Notes: generated by a model from the letters alone, not told the origin. DNA of 64,000 nt from Cohnella kolymensis (GCF_000829465.1 NZ_JXAL01000016.1:124001-188000), one strand, 5' to 3'. Shown: positions 47,857 through 58,127, counted from the first letter of the stretch. Made by a program: numbers and translations.

Positions 47857-48704
47857 GCGCATTGATGATGGCTGGATGGGCGGGCTTGCTGCTGCTTTAC
47901 GCGACTCTTCTGTTTGCGGCTTGGCAGAGAAAGCGAAGGCTTGGATCAAGCGGAAGACTGAATCTCATTACTGGCCCCTTTTACATTGTGCTGGAATACC
48001 GTCATCTTTTTGACCGACTGCAGCCGATTCTGTACAGAACGCAGCTGTCACTTGCCGTTCTGGGCGGAGGCGTTTGCTTGCGGGAGGGATTGATGGCTTG
48101 GACTGCGGAAAGTTTGGGAGCAGCGTATATGGCTCTGATGATTTGCGGCCTGCTGGGATTAATGGCGGGAAACGCTGCTTTATTCTTAATGGGGCTGATC
48201 ATTGCGATATGCATTCCTGTACTGCGGGCGAAAGATCTCCGAAGCAAGGTGGAGAATCGCCGACAAGAGATATTGATGGAGCTGCCTGAACTGCTTAATC
48301 GCCTGCTGCTGCTTGTCAACGCGGGCGAGAATGTCATGCGGGCGTTAACCCGTTGTGCCCAACAGAAGTCAGGCTCCGGTCACACACTTTACACGGAATT
48401 GCAGGCGGCAATCGAATGCATGAAGCGCGGAGAAAGCATGAGTCTGGCGCTCGAGGAGATGGGTCGCAGATGCGCGGTTCCGGAGGTGAAGCTGTTCGCA
48501 ACAACGCTGCTCATTAATGCGAGAAGAGGTGGAGAAACTTTCGTCCCGGCACTGAGGGAACTGACCACGCAGATGTGGGACAAAAGAAAAGCGGCTGCCC
48601 GCACGCTCGGCGAACAAGCCTCCTCCCGGCTTGCCTTTCCGCTGGCCGTCATCTTTCTGCTTATTATGGTGTTGGTCGGTGCGCCGACAATTTTGATGAT
48701 GTAA
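47853..48704 (+). CDS. tadC: Tad pilus inner-membrane platform protein TadC
   Basis: ATG 47853 overlaps the tadB stop. The 283-residue protein has several transmembrane segments (MAGWAGLLLLYATLLFA, AAYMALMICGLLGLMAG, ALFLMGLIIAICIPVL, LAFPLAVIFLLIMVLVG) and a T2SSF domain (LMELPELLNRLLLLVNAGENV, EVKLFATTLLINARRGG). It pairs with TadB in the assembly platform. Confidence 0.92.
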   Translation: MSALMMAGWAGLLLLYATLLFAAWQRKRRLGSSGRLNLITGPFYIVLEYRHLFDRLQPILYRTQLSLAVLGGGVCLREGLMAWTAESLGAAYMALMICGLLGLMAGNAALFLMGLIIAICIPVLRAKDLRSKVENRRQEILMELPELLNRLLLLVNAGENVMRALTRCAQQKSGSGHTLYTELQAAIECMKRGESMSLALEEMGRRCAVPEVKLFATTLLINARRGGETFVPALRELTTQMWDKRKAAARTLGEQASSRLAFPLAVIFLLIMVLVGAPTILMM

Positions 48705-48736
48705 CCCTATCATCTCTTTGAAAGGATGGAATTAGA

Positions 48737-48934
48737 ATGGTGAAGCTTTGTAAGCTGAGTTTTTGTGCTGCACACGGCTTTTGGCGAAATGAGAGAGGAA
48801 TAGGCACATTGGAAATAGTGCTGATTGCAGCGGTCTTGATCATGGTGGCAATATTTTTTAAGGATTGGATTATGGAGTTTCTCGGAAATCTGATGGACTC
48901 TGTGGAAGGTAAAGCGGAAAGCGTATTTGAGTGA
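48737..48934 (+). CDS. flp: Flp-type (type IVb) major pilin
   Basis: The 65-residue product has a basic leader, the prepilin cleavage motif ERG-IGTLE (cut after Gly, Glu at +5), and a hydrophobic helix (IVLIAAVLIMVAIFF), as in Flp1-like pilins of Firmicutes. ATG 48737 follows GAAAGGATGG. It is processed by the A24 peptidase encoded at 52,866. Confidence 0.88.
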   Translation: MVKLCKLSFCAAHGFWRNERGIGTLEIVLIAAVLIMVAIFFKDWIMEFLGNLMDSVEGKAESVFE

Positions 48935-48935
48935 T

Positions 48936-49625
48936 ATGGGAAATTCCGTTAAACGTAGAAGACTGCTCTGTTTGAAGGACACTTCCGGTTCGGTCACATT
49001 AGAGGCGGCAATGATATTTCCTTGGGTTCTGATGATGACATTTGCATTGCTCCTATTTTCATTGTTTATCGCGCAAGGATCGCTGCTCTATTACACATCC
49101 GCGGTAACCGCTGAACGCTCCGCGTTTAACTGGTCGAATTCAGCCAAAGATTACACAACGGGCGGATACCCGGCCAACGACTTCGACGGTTTGTATTGGC
49201 GCTTGTCGGATGACGCGTTAGTGGAGGGGCTGTTCGGCCTCGCTGCGGAACAAGACGGCGTACAAGTGGAAATCAATAGAGATAGGAATGAGAACGAAGG
49301 GGCCTCTGCAGTGGACAAGCTAAAGAAAGCCGCATCCCGGATGCCCGAGTCTATTACGGGTATCATTCGATATCGGAATATCGGGTTGCAACGGCGAATC
49401 AATATTCAAGCCGGCAGCGGTTGGCTGCCACGGCCATTGGCCTGGGTGAGAGGAGATGATGCCGCCTCCTCTGACGTGTCTGCTTTAGTCGTTGAACCGG
49501 CTGAATTTGTTCGTTCCTTTGATCTGGTGCGTTATTATTCAGCGAAAATGAAGACGGCTCCCGAAGGAGCGGCCGGCTTTCGGGATCGGGCGGCAAGTGT
49601 TCTGACAAATCGGCGCAATCTATAA
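48936..49625 (+). CDS. TadE-like pseudopilin
   Basis: The 229-residue product (ATG 48936; TTG 48927 is an alternative) has the TadE signature near the N-terminus (GSVTLEAAMIFPWVLMMTFALLLF). A long outer domain without cysteines follows. It should be anchored in the membrane with its C-terminus outside and take part in Tad pilus assembly as a minor pseudopilin. Confidence 0.8.
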   Translation: MGNSVKRRRLLCLKDTSGSVTLEAAMIFPWVLMMTFALLLFSLFIAQGSLLYYTSAVTAERSAFNWSNSAKDYTTGGYPANDFDGLYWRLSDDALVEGLFGLAAEQDGVQVEINRDRNENEGASAVDKLKKAASRMPESITGIIRYRNIGLQRRINIQAGSGWLPRPLAWVRGDDAASSDVSALVVEPAEFVRSFDLVRYYSAKMKTAPEGAAGFRDRAASVLTNRRNL

Positions 49626-49655
49626 GTTTTATCGTTGGGGGGAGTGAGTCAGCCC

Positions 49656-51935
49656 TTGCAAAATAAGCGGAGCGGGCGTTGCAGGCAATCATGTTTCTAC
49701 GAGTCCGGCGGGTCGGTGTCGATATACTTCATTGCCATTACCGCCGCGTTTCTTCTATTAACCGCGCTTCTCATCGACTTTGCGCGAGTTGCGGCATTTC
49801 GCAAGCAGGCAGAACTGGCGGTTAAGTCCGGTGCTCGTTCTGTTCTGTCTTCGTACGATCCGATCGTGTATGCCAAGTATGGCTTGTTCATCAGAGGCGG
49901 TGAACAAGCGGAATCGTTATTTCGTGAAACAGTGGAAGGCAATTCAGCGGCAGCAGTTCCGGGTGTTTTTAAATTTCTGGATACTCGCTGGGAACAGACA
50001 GATGTAGCCGAAAGCCGTCCTCTGGCCGAACACGATGTTTTTCGAAGGCAAGTGCTCGAAGAGATGAAATACAAGGCTCCCATCGATCTCAGTTTGGAAA
50101 TAGGACAGAGGTTTCGAGGCGTAACCCATGCATTGAAGGAAGCAACAGCAACAGTCGATGTCTTGGAGCGAATGCGTCAGGCTTACGATCGCAGGGAAGC
50201 AGCGTTCGATGATGCACTGTCCAATCAGGAGCGCCTGGGCGAAGCGATCCGCCGTATGCTGGGCGACCAGATCACCTATCCGCCCGTCAACTTGAGTGCC
50301 GGCCAGCCGGTCGGGAGTGTACGGAATGTTGCGCAAGCGGCTTTGCAGTATGACGACTACGTTAGCAAACGGCTGCAGGATGAGGCCAGACGGGATGTGC
50401 AGCGAAGGAAACAGCAAGATAAAGGAAAAAACGAAAAAACCGCTGATACTTCTGCGGGTACGGAAAATGACGAAGGACCTCTTTATGAAGCAGTGACATC
50501 CGCATATGAGTCTGGTATTTTGTCATTGGCGTCGGCTCTAAGCCGGAATTCGGAAGCAATCCGAACGGAAACGGAACAATTGCTCACAGCAGCCGAAGAA
50601 GCGTTGTCTGAGACCAAAGACGCGAATGAACAGATGAGCAGGATTGCGGAGCAAGCCGTATCGATGTCCCCACAAACGTCCGGAAGCGAAAATAGGGAAG
50701 CGGCGGATTCCGTATTGACCAGCGAGCAGAGTCAGTCCATTGTAGAGTTGCGTCAGACCGTAGATCAACTTGTACTTGATCTGAACTTTTTTGAAGAGTT
50801 CAAAGCTGAAATACTCGTTCAAAAAACGGCTGGAGTCGATTTAGCGAACACAGCCGCTTCATTTTCATCCCTCGCTTACTCAGTGCCCGGATCTTCAGGC
50901 AAAAGCTCAGAGCTGAAAGCGGGTGCAAACCGATTGCAAACCGCTTACGCAGAATTTGTAGAAGCCTATGGCTCGGGCGGCTCTGAGCTTGAGGGGCGCA
51001 AGGCTGTTTTGCAAGCACATCGATCCCGCGACTCAGAACGAAAAGAGCAGGAACGGGAAGCCAAGGCGGCATGGGCGGGGGCAACGCGTTTTCTGGGTAC
51101 GCTGGGTGGAATACCAGGCTCGGACGAAGAGAAAGCGGAATTTGAACAGTTGAACGGACTTTTTCATAACAATCTGGAATGGAATAATGAGCAGGCCGAA
51201 TATGCCGAAGCCGTACATACGAACGATCCGGCCCGCGGGAGAGATAACGCGATGTCGGCTTCCTCAGGGTTGCTTGACATGCTTGAAGCTTCTTTGTTGG
51301 GAACGAGGGATCAGCTCTATTTCTCCGAATATACGATCTCCAGGCTGTCACATTATGATCCCTCTTATGTGAAGGATCTGCTAGGTGGGGGTGAAGCCCC
51401 ACTGACATTACAACAGCAAGAGACGGAATACGTTCTATATGGACTCAACAATCCCGCAGCAAACATCGCAGCGGCATATAGTGAACTCTTCGGCTTCCGG
51501 CTCGCTGTTCGGACAATGGAGGGCCTGATCGAATGTCGTACACTCGGTCATCCCCTTCTCGTACTGGCCGCCGCGCTGGTCTATGGAATCCGCAATGCAA
51601 TAATGGATATTCAACTGTTAATCCAGCAAGGCACGGTGCAACTCTCGAAATATGTAAAGATAGATACGGTTTACACGGATTATCTAAGGGTTTTCTTGCT
51701 TCTTCACGGCGGAACGTCAGCTCATACAGCGCGTGTGATTGCTGTTATGGAGCATAACACGGGAGTCTCGTTGAGCGGGGCTTATACGTATGTCAGCGGT
51801 GAAGGCCGCGCTTCTATAAGTTTATGGTTCTTTCCCGGTCTGTTACAAGTTTTGGGACGAGCAGGCAGTTTAGGCGGGACGGTGAAGGGGAGCCGCTATG
51901 AAAGCACGTATACCGCGGACAGTTCTTATCAGTGA
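49656..51935 (+). CDS. TadG-like Tad pilus-associated membrane protein
   Basis: TTG 49656 lies about 11 bases after GGGGGGAG (GTG 49644 is an alternative). One N-terminal helix (GSVSIYFIAITAAFLLLTALLIDF) in the TadE/TadG style is followed by a ~700-residue outer part with coiled coils (around residues 210-330) and no clear vWA motif. It lies between two TadE-like genes. This large Firmicute-type TadG equivalent probably stabilises the pilus base or anchors it in the wall. Confidence 0.72.
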   Translation: MQNKRSGRCRQSCFYESGGSVSIYFIAITAAFLLLTALLIDFARVAAFRKQAELAVKSGARSVLSSYDPIVYAKYGLFIRGGEQAESLFRETVEGNSAAAVPGVFKFLDTRWEQTDVAESRPLAEHDVFRRQVLEEMKYKAPIDLSLEIGQRFRGVTHALKEATATVDVLERMRQAYDRREAAFDDALSNQERLGEAIRRMLGDQITYPPVNLSAGQPVGSVRNVAQAALQYDDYVSKRLQDEARRDVQRRKQQDKGKNEKTADTSAGTENDEGPLYEAVTSAYESGILSLASALSRNSEAIRTETEQLLTAAEEALSETKDANEQMSRIAEQAVSMSPQTSGSENREAADSVLTSEQSQSIVELRQTVDQLVLDLNFFEEFKAEILVQKTAGVDLANTAASFSSLAYSVPGSSGKSSELKAGANRLQTAYAEFVEAYGSGGSELEGRKAVLQAHRSRDSERKEQEREAKAAWAGATRFLGTLGGIPGSDEEKAEFEQLNGLFHNNLEWNNEQAEYAEAVHTNDPARGRDNAMSASSGLLDMLEASLLGTRDQLYFSEYTISRLSHYDPSYVKDLLGGGEAPLTLQQQETEYVLYGLNNPAANIAAAYSELFGFRLAVRTMEGLIECRTLGHPLLVLAAALVYGIRNAIMDIQLLIQQGTVQLSKYVKIDTVYTDYLRVFLLLHGGTSAHTARVIAVMEHNTGVSLSGAYTYVSGEGRASISLWFFPGLLQVLGRAGSLGGTVKGSRYESTYTADSSYQ

Positions 51936-52869
51936 AACCCGCTCGCGCGCCTCGGCAGGCGGCGTGACGCTGGAGACCGCTCTGATTATGCCGATGTTTC
52001 TTATGCTTGTTGTATTCCTGATATTCATGATCCAGACGTCAGTTATATCTATGGCATTGCATGGAGCTGTATCGCAGACCGTAAGACAAGCGGCGTCCGC
52101 ATGGTATCCCGTTTCTCTTAGTTTGGAACAAGCCAGATCTTCCGAACTGAATAAACAAGCGGAAGAATTGCACGGCAAATGGCTGCCCGTCAAGGAAATG
52201 CTCACTGAATACGGTCATATGTTTCCCTCACCGATGAAGGAGTGGGCCGAACAAGCCTCTCAAGGGTCCTTTTCCCTAGAACAACAAGCGGCCGAAATTG
52301 CCTTTGGCGAATTGGCACGACAGTTTGTTGATCACAATGTATTGGACGATTCCAGGTTACATCTGGCGGCCGTCGATCTGCCGAGTAAGGATGACAGGGA
52401 GAAAGCTTATTTAACGCTGCAGGCCGAATACATTCTCCCATTCCAGGTGCCTTTTTTAGGGAGAAAGCTAGTCATCCGCGAATCTGCCAGGGAACGAGTG
52501 TGGATAGGCGGGAGCCCTTCACAATCCAAGCTTCAAGGGAAATCGGATCAAGCACTGGATATCACTTTTGTGTCGTTGGAACCGAATCCCGTCCGTCCCG
52601 GCCGAAAGGCAACACTAGTGCTGCGAACAACGCCGGGTACCCGGGTTGACCTGTCCATCTTGTACAAAAGCGGCATCAGCCAAGCCAAGCATTTGGGCAG
52701 CGCAGTGAGTGACTCATCCGGGCTCGTGTCTTGGACATGGCATGTATCAGGGAGAACAACTCCCGGACAGTGGAACTGGCAAGTCTCAAGTCCGGAAGGC
52801 GGAATGTGGCAGCAGTCATTCGAAGTGGCGGGCAGATCTGCTGCGGCCATGGGGGAGGTTGACGAATGA
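51898..52869 (+). CDS. TadE-family pseudopilin with C-terminal Ig-like domain
   Basis: The 323-residue product has a TadE N-terminus (GGVTLETALIMPMFLMLVVFLIFM), a helical middle, and a C-terminal beta domain (about residues 215-310). That domain reads FVSLEPNPVRPGRKATLVLRT ... VSWTWHVSGRTTPGQWNW, the typical pattern of an Ig-like fold. The added beta domain could mediate adhesion or wall contact. It overlaps the previous gene and the peptidase gene. Confidence 0.78.
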   Translation: MKARIPRTVLISETRSRASAGGVTLETALIMPMFLMLVVFLIFMIQTSVISMALHGAVSQTVRQAASAWYPVSLSLEQARSSELNKQAEELHGKWLPVKEMLTEYGHMFPSPMKEWAEQASQGSFSLEQQAAEIAFGELARQFVDHNVLDDSRLHLAAVDLPSKDDREKAYLTLQAEYILPFQVPFLGRKLVIRESARERVWIGGSPSQSKLQGKSDQALDITFVSLEPNPVRPGRKATLVLRTTPGTRVDLSILYKSGISQAKHLGSAVSDSSGLVSWTWHVSGRTTPGQWNWQVSSPEGGMWQQSFEVAGRSAAAMGEVDE

Positions 52870-53354
52870 ACATAGGGGTGCTGTCAGCGGTAAGTCTTTT
52901 GGTGATTGCCGCTTGTTGGACAGATTTCAAACTGATGCAAATCCCCAACCGGTTAAATGTTTTATTTATGGGCGGGGGACTGCTTTATCAAAGCCTAAGT
53001 GACGGTTTAAGCGGCATGGCATTCGCTGCAGCGGGTGCGGCTGCCGGCATGCTTCCTCTGTTGCTGATGTATTGGTTCGGCGGAATCGGCGGAGGAGATG
53101 TGAAGTGGTTCGGAGCATTTGGAGTATGGATGGGGCCGGCGTACACATTGCAGCTATTGGTCATTTCCATTCTTTTTGCAGGATCGATTTCGGTTGTTCT
53201 CTTAATTCTGCGAGTTCCTCTATTGCGTACACTGGCAGGGAGAATCAAGTGGCCTTGGGGTGCCCACCCGCTGAGTCTCGGACGCGGAACGCAATTTCCT
53301 TTTATGCTGGCTGTGGCTCCGGGCTATATCATTTTGTTGGGAAAAGGTTGGTGA
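52866..53354 (+). CDS. tadV: prepilin peptidase (A24 family, TadV/CpaA)
   Basis: The 162-residue multi-pass protein carries both catalytic aspartate motifs: CWTDFKLMQIPN (residue about 20) and GGIGGGDVKWFGAFGVW (residue about 78). It removes the leader of the Flp pilin and pseudopilins at the inner membrane face. Start overlaps the previous stop. Confidence 0.93.
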   Translation: MNIGVLSAVSLLVIAACWTDFKLMQIPNRLNVLFMGGGLLYQSLSDGLSGMAFAAAGAAAGMLPLLLMYWFGGIGGGDVKWFGAFGVWMGPAYTLQLLVISILFAGSISVVLLILRVPLLRTLAGRIKWPWGAHPLSLGRGTQFPFMLAVAPGYIILLGKGW

Positions 53355-53358
53355 CGAT

Positions 53359-54963
53359 ATGGAATCCTTACGAACCCGTTTTGAGCAGCAAAGAGGCCAC
53401 TATATGATCATAGAATCAGATCCCCCTCTGTCTCGTTATTCGATTAACGAAATCCAATTTCAGATGCTTAGCTCTTGTGCAATTCCCGGGTTACTTCCCA
53501 TTGAGATGGCAGATTTGAACGGCTGCATTTCGTTAAGATACCGGCTATCCGGAACTCGAATGCTTACAGAATGCATGAGAACGGCGAATTGGTCGATGGC
53601 CGATATGATGAAGGCTGTATGCCGGGTCGCGGAAGTGTTGGAGGAATGCAGGTTATATCTGTTAGATTCCTGCCGGATCAAGCTGGAAGACGAGTTTATT
53701 TTTGCAGGAAGCGATTGGCAGGATTTACATTTCACCTATATCCCGTTATGCAATCCGGTGCTTGATAAGCAAGATGACTTGGAGCGTCTTGTCATTCGAT
53801 GGATGATGAGAGTCACGGACCCGGATGGCGGTGTCATGCAAAATGTGTATCGGCTCGTGACATCCAAAGATTTTGTGCCTTCAAGCTTAAGAACATTCGC
53901 TCGGCAATACCTTGCTAATGTCATCGCGGCATCCGACAGTCCGCTATACGGCAGTGATGGTAATCGTAAGCGGCCGGGCAGTCAGCCGGCTGCAGGCAGT
54001 GTAAATCTTATATACGACCGGGATGAGTCCAGCGGCGAGTTACCCGCAAAAAAAGGCAACAGCTGGGGGCTCTTTCAGCCGTCGCCTGGCGATTTGCATT
54101 CAGTCTCTCAGATGCTCGGAGATGATTCCGCACCTTGGTTGAACGTCGGCGGCAACAGTCCAAAACCTGAAGATGATGCTGAAATTGCTGCACCTAAAAT
54201 GGAAATAGGACGTTGGCGCACTATAATTGTCTGTACATCCTTGCTGGTGAGCGCTGCGGCGTGGAGATATTTCTATTTCAACGAACCGGGACAACAAAGA
54301 TTATTATTCTGTATGTTTATTATGTTGACGGCAGGAGCGGGATTGATATACCTGTGGATTGGTCTGCCCCTTTGGGGGAACCGTAATCACGCAGCCGGTC
54401 AGCGAAAACTGGCTGATGTCTCGGGAAGTTGGGAAGACCTTTCGGCCGAACAGGAAGCTGAACGTAACGGCATGCCTCGATTTCCTGTTCAAAGTTCTCC
54501 ATACATGGAACCGGGAACAGTTATTCCGTCGCCCGAACCCGCAATGACTGCTCGGAACAACAGTTATGCTTCAGATACGACGTGGCTTTCTGAGCCGGAA
54601 GATCGCACGGGATTGCTGACAGCCAATGATAGTATGCGGCCGACAGACTGTTATTTGGTTTGTGAAAACGGGGATGACGGCAAGCGTATCGCTCTTGTCG
54701 GACAATCGATGGTGATTGGCCGTTCTGATGAAGCAGCACAACATGTGGATACTGCATCCGGAATATCCCGCGCTCACCTTGAGATTCTGAACATTTCAAA
54801 TCGTTGGAAGGTGAAAGACCTGGGTTCTAGGAATGGCAGTTCGCTGAATGATCAACCCATGGCTCCGTATGAATTGTACCCGCTCCAGCCCGGCGATCGT
54901 CTCGTGCTTGCAAATTCGCGTTATCGCTTTGAACAATCATCAACAAGCAGAATAACCTCATAA
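53359..54963 (+). CDS. FHA-domain membrane protein (DUF6382-like) of the Tad operon
   Basis: The 534-residue protein has an N-terminal domain (YSINEIQFQMLSSCAIPGLLPIEMAD, LEECRLYLLDSCRIKLEDEF) and two central transmembrane helices (about residues 288-333). The C-terminal FHA domain has VIGRSDEAAQHVD, ISRAHLEI and KDLGSRNGSSLNDQPM. FHA domains bind phosphothreonine, which suggests the pilus is controlled by Ser/Thr kinase signalling. It is the last gene of the operon. Confidence 0.85.
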   Translation: MESLRTRFEQQRGHYMIIESDPPLSRYSINEIQFQMLSSCAIPGLLPIEMADLNGCISLRYRLSGTRMLTECMRTANWSMADMMKAVCRVAEVLEECRLYLLDSCRIKLEDEFIFAGSDWQDLHFTYIPLCNPVLDKQDDLERLVIRWMMRVTDPDGGVMQNVYRLVTSKDFVPSSLRTFARQYLANVIAASDSPLYGSDGNRKRPGSQPAAGSVNLIYDRDESSGELPAKKGNSWGLFQPSPGDLHSVSQMLGDDSAPWLNVGGNSPKPEDDAEIAAPKMEIGRWRTIIVCTSLLVSAAAWRYFYFNEPGQQRLLFCMFIMLTAGAGLIYLWIGLPLWGNRNHAAGQRKLADVSGSWEDLSAEQEAERNGMPRFPVQSSPYMEPGTVIPSPEPAMTARNNSYASDTTWLSEPEDRTGLLTANDSMRPTDCYLVCENGDDGKRIALVGQSMVIGRSDEAAQHVDTASGISRAHLEILNISNRWKVKDLGSRNGSSLNDQPMAPYELYPLQPGDRLVLANSRYRFEQSSTSRITS

Positions 54964-55007
54964 GAAGTCGAATTGCAAATTGGTGACTGCAGAATGTATA
55001 CGAAAAA

Positions 55008-55042
55008 AAAAGCCCTAGCGGGTAATATCCCGCAGGGCTTCT
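55008..55042. terminator. bidirectional terminator
   Basis: AAGCCCTAGCGGG and CCCGCAGGGCTT form a long stem (one mismatch) with A-rich left and T-rich right flanks. It lies between the convergent FHA gene and the epimerase gene and ends both. Confidence 0.9.
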
Positions 55043-55921
55043 TCTAACTTCGGAAAAGCAAATTCGTAACCGTGATCCAGCGCTTTCTGGGGCATCGCTT
55101 TTTGCCCTGTAAGTACTAAAGTGCTCATTTCACCCAGCACCGGCTTGAGTAGCCAGGCCGGGACGTGAAACCAATGAGGCCGATGCGTGATACGGCCAAG
55201 CATGCGGCCAAACTCATCATTCGATACGGGCTCAGGCGCCACACAGTTGACCGCGCCGGATACCGACTGCGTATCCATACAAAAAAAGAATGAGGCCCAC
55301 CATATCATCCAGATGAATCCACGGCAGGCCTTGTCGCCCATTGCCCATCCTGCCGCCGCCGAACAGGCGATATGGCAGGCGCAGCAGCGGGAAAGCGCCG
55401 CCTTCACGGGCCAGCACCAGTCCGATCCTCAGCTTTACGAGACGCTGCACGGGAATTGCGTCTGCGGCTTTCTCCCAATCCACGACCGTGCGGCCAAGGA
55501 AGTCGGCGGGCCGCGCAGGAGAATTCTCGTCAAAGACTTCATCCCCCGAATGACCGTAAAGGGAGATCCCTGACGCGTTGACGACAACTTCAGGCGGGGA
55601 ACTCATTCGCTTGACGATATCGGCAATCCGGGCAGCGGCATCCTCGCGGGATCCAACAATCCTAGCCTTCGCTTGCCCGTTCCATCGCTGGTTAATCGAT
55701 TCGCCGGCGAGATTCACGATACCGTCGAATTTACCAAGGGCATCCGGTTCAGCGCTCCACTCCGCCCATGTGACATATCGGGGGTGAGCAAGAGCGGGAT
55801 CGTGTGGAGTCTCCGCAGGTTTCTTCCTTGTCGCAATCCAAACCTCATCTCCACGCGACAGAAGCGCATGTGCCAGGGCGGTTCCGATAAACCCCGTTCC
55901 GCCGCAAATCATGAGCCGCAT
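55015..55921 (-). pseudogene. TIGR01777-family NAD(P)-dependent epimerase, frameshifted
   Basis: The product starts LMICGGTGFIGTALAHALLSRG (Rossmann motif) and has IVNLAGESINQRWNGQAK, VVVNASGISLYGHSG and LPWIHLDDMVGLI. At a run of seven A on the plus strand (55,281-55,287) the frame breaks; with one fewer base the C-terminal DUF1731 part (NCVAPEPVSNDEFGRMLG, GQKAMPQKALDHGYEFAFP) follows in frame to 55,015. A homopolymer-length error is the simplest explanation. ATG 55921 is preferred over ATG 55936. Confidence 0.85.
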
Positions 55922-55938
55922 CCGCTCACCCCTCATTT

Positions 55939-56361
55939 TTACTGCTTATCGATGGTTGTAATCGTTCTTTGCTTAACCTGTTGACCGTCAACGTCCAAGG
56001 TTTCCTCCGTGAATTGGAACTGAACCTTCGTTCCTTCTTCCCAAGGAGTCACCTTTTCTACAATTTCAGGACTTACTTGAAAAGATGTTGCTCCCTCTTC
56101 GGTTTTAATTTCAATCGTATGGGTGTCGCTGACCCCGACAAATTCGCCATCGGTAATTTTAGCTTCCTGAGAAGCGGAAGGGCTGGCGCTCGGGCTTTCC
56201 ACAGCGGCGCTTGCGCTCGCGGTCGGACTCGCGGATGTCGTCGGGCTTGCCGAAGCCGATGGAGAAGGGGAAGATTTCACGTTGTCACCGCTGCATGCAG
56301 TCAGCGCCAATGCGAGTACAGCCGTGCTTAATGCCATGATAGTCTTTTTGTTTGTGTTCAT
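55939..56361 (-). CDS. lipoprotein with Ser/Pro/Ala-rich linker
   Basis: ATG 56361 follows TTAGGAGGTG. The 140-residue product has a lipoprotein signal with lipobox LALTAC, then about 45 residues of Ser/Pro/Ala repeats. A small beta domain follows (GEFVGVSDTHTIEIKTEEG, KVQFQFTEETLDVDGQQV). Exported and membrane-anchored. The function is not known; similar small domains occur in many Paenibacillus lipoproteins. Confidence 0.8.
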   Translation of the reverse strand: MNTNKKTIMALSTAVLALALTACSGDNVKSSPSPSASASPTTSASPTASASAAVESPSASPSASQEAKITDGEFVGVSDTHTIEIKTEEGATSFQVSPEIVEKVTPWEEGTKVQFQFTEETLDVDGQQVKQRTITTIDKQ

Positions 56362-56422
56362 TCTGTAATGACACCTCCTAAGATGGTTAGACGAGATGGA
56401 AGTAGAAAGGTTTCGTTTTTTA

Positions 56423-56857
56423 TTAACGCAGTAAATGATTGTAAGCGGAATAATCAATCTGGTTTTTGTCGAGAAAATCCATCAGGCTGCGGTAATCGCG
56501 CCGCGGTGTGGCGAGAATGTAACCTTCGATGCAATGTTCCCGGGTGACCTCCGATGCCCCGCTCTCAACCGCAAGCTGTCCGATCTTCGCCGCGATCGAG
56601 TGGCGGGCGATATCGCGGAACGGCGTGGGAACCGGGGAGACAAGCTTGTCCAGCATCGCTTTCGATTCGTCGGTCCACAGCTCGCGGCTTCGTTCCACCC
56701 AATAATTTTGCCAGTCGAGCTTCGATTTCCCGTCCCGCTGCGGCAGCACCTTCAGAAACTTGCGGAACATGAAAAAGCCGCCGATGCTCATAAATAAAAC
56801 CAGCACGATCGTCCAAAACCATATGAAATACATAAACCAGTCCGGCGCACTTTTCAA
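56423..56857 (-). CDS. DUF2621-like membrane protein
   Basis: TTG 56857 (TGAGGTG upstream) is preferred; GTG 56866 is an alternative. The product has one N-terminal transmembrane helix (WFMYFIWFWTIVLVLFMSIGG) and a cytosolic helical domain ending YRSLMDFLDKNQIDYSAYNHLL, with EHCIEGYILATPRRDYRS before it, the pattern of the DUF2621 family of sporulating Firmicutes. Role not established. Confidence 0.75.
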   Translation of the reverse strand: MKSAPDWFMYFIWFWTIVLVLFMSIGGFFMFRKFLKVLPQRDGKSKLDWQNYWVERSRELWTDESKAMLDKLVSPVPTPFRDIARHSIAAKIGQLAVESGASEVTREHCIEGYILATPRRDYRSLMDFLDKNQIDYSAYNHLLR

Positions 56858-56993
56858 TAGAATCACCTCAGTTTGAAATTATAGCTCATTTCTAGATTTA
56901 TTTCGATGTTCACGATACAATAAGTAATGATTGTTACACGAGGCCCGGGCATCGCTTGCAGGGCACGGAACGGCAGCCGAAAGGAGCTAGTAT

Positions 56994-58127
56994 ATGTTGA
57001 AGATTGGGTCTCATGTGTCTTTTTCGGGCAAGGGTTTGTTGAATGCCGCGAATGAAGCGGCAGCGTACGGTTCGAGCACCTTCATGATTTATACGGGAGC
57101 GCCTCAGAACACGCGGAGAAAAAGCGTGGACGAGCTGTACATTCCCGAAGGCAAAGAGGTTATGGCCGAGAACGGAATCAACGAGATCGTCGTGCATGCT
57201 CCGTATATTATCAATCTAGGTTCTTTTAAGGACCAGACTTATCGTCTCGCTGTGGATTTCCTGCAAGAGGAAGTGCGACGCACTCACAAGATCGGCGTTA
57301 AAAATATCGTGCTGCACCCCGGCGCTTTCACTGAAAAAGATGTCGACTACGGGATTGCCCGGATCGCCGAAGGTCTCAACGAGGTATTGGAAGGCACCAA
57401 AGAGACCGATGTGAATATCGCGCTGGAGACGATGGCCGGTAAAGGGACGGAAATCGGCCGCAGCTTCGAGGAATTGGCGAGAATCATCAACCTGGTAGAA
57501 GCGAATGATCGTTTGACGGTGTGCATGGATACGTGCCATATTCACGATGCGGGATATGATATCGTCAATGGCGTTGATGGCGTTCTTAAGAAGTTCGACG
57601 ATATTGTCGGCCTGGATCGTATTGCGGTTGTGCATGTGAACGACAGCAAAAATCCGCTCGGCTCCGGCAAAGACCGCCATGCCGTTATCGGCTCCGGCAT
57701 GATCGGTTATCAGGGCATCGCAGGCGTGGTCGGCCATGAGCTTCTGAAGGACAAGCCTTTCATTCTGGAGACGCCATGGATCGGCAAGTCCGCATCGACG
57801 GAACGTCCGATGTATGAAGCGGAAATCGCGCTGCTTAGACGCGATGCCGATGAGCGCTTCGGCGGCGAGTTCATGGAGGATGTCGAACGGCTGCATCACT
57901 TTTTCGATAAAGAAGACGTTCACCCGCGGCTGTATGTTATGAATTCGTGGGAGCAGCTTAAAGCTGCCGATGCGAAAACGAAAAAGGCGGATCCCCGCGA
58001 ACCGATGGAACGTCTGTACGATATGTTGATCGAGAACCGGGTGTTGACGGAGGATTACAGCGAGGAGGCCGTCAACCAGCGGCTGCTGGCATGGCTGGCA
58101 GGCAAGGAATGGCTGGCAAGTCTGTAA
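56994..58127 (+). CDS. nfo: deoxyribonuclease IV (AP endonuclease), long form
   Basis: The 377-residue protein has the Nfo TIM-barrel: [44 protein letters not shown] (zinc His), [50 protein letters not shown] and FILETPWIG. About 85 extra residues at the C-terminus ([21 protein letters not shown] onward) extend the usual 280-300-residue enzyme. It cleaves abasic sites in base-excision repair. ATG 56994 follows AAGGAGCTAG. Confidence 0.95.
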   Translation: MLKIGSHVSFSGKGLLNAANEAAAYGSSTFMIYTGAPQNTRRKSVDELYIPEGKEVMAENGINEIVVHAPYIINLGSFKDQTYRLAVDFLQEEVRRTHKIGVKNIVLHPGAFTEKDVDYGIARIAEGLNEVLEGTKETDVNIALETMAGKGTEIGRSFEELARIINLVEANDRLTVCMDTCHIHDAGYDIVNGVDGVLKKFDDIVGLDRIAVVHVNDSKNPLGSGKDRHAVIGSGMIGYQGIAGVVGHELLKDKPFILETPWIGKSASTERPMYEAEIALLRRDADERFGGEFMEDVERLHHFFDKEDVHPRLYVMNSWEQLKAADAKTKKADPREPMERLYDMLIENRVLTEDYSEEAVNQRLLAWLAGKEWLASL

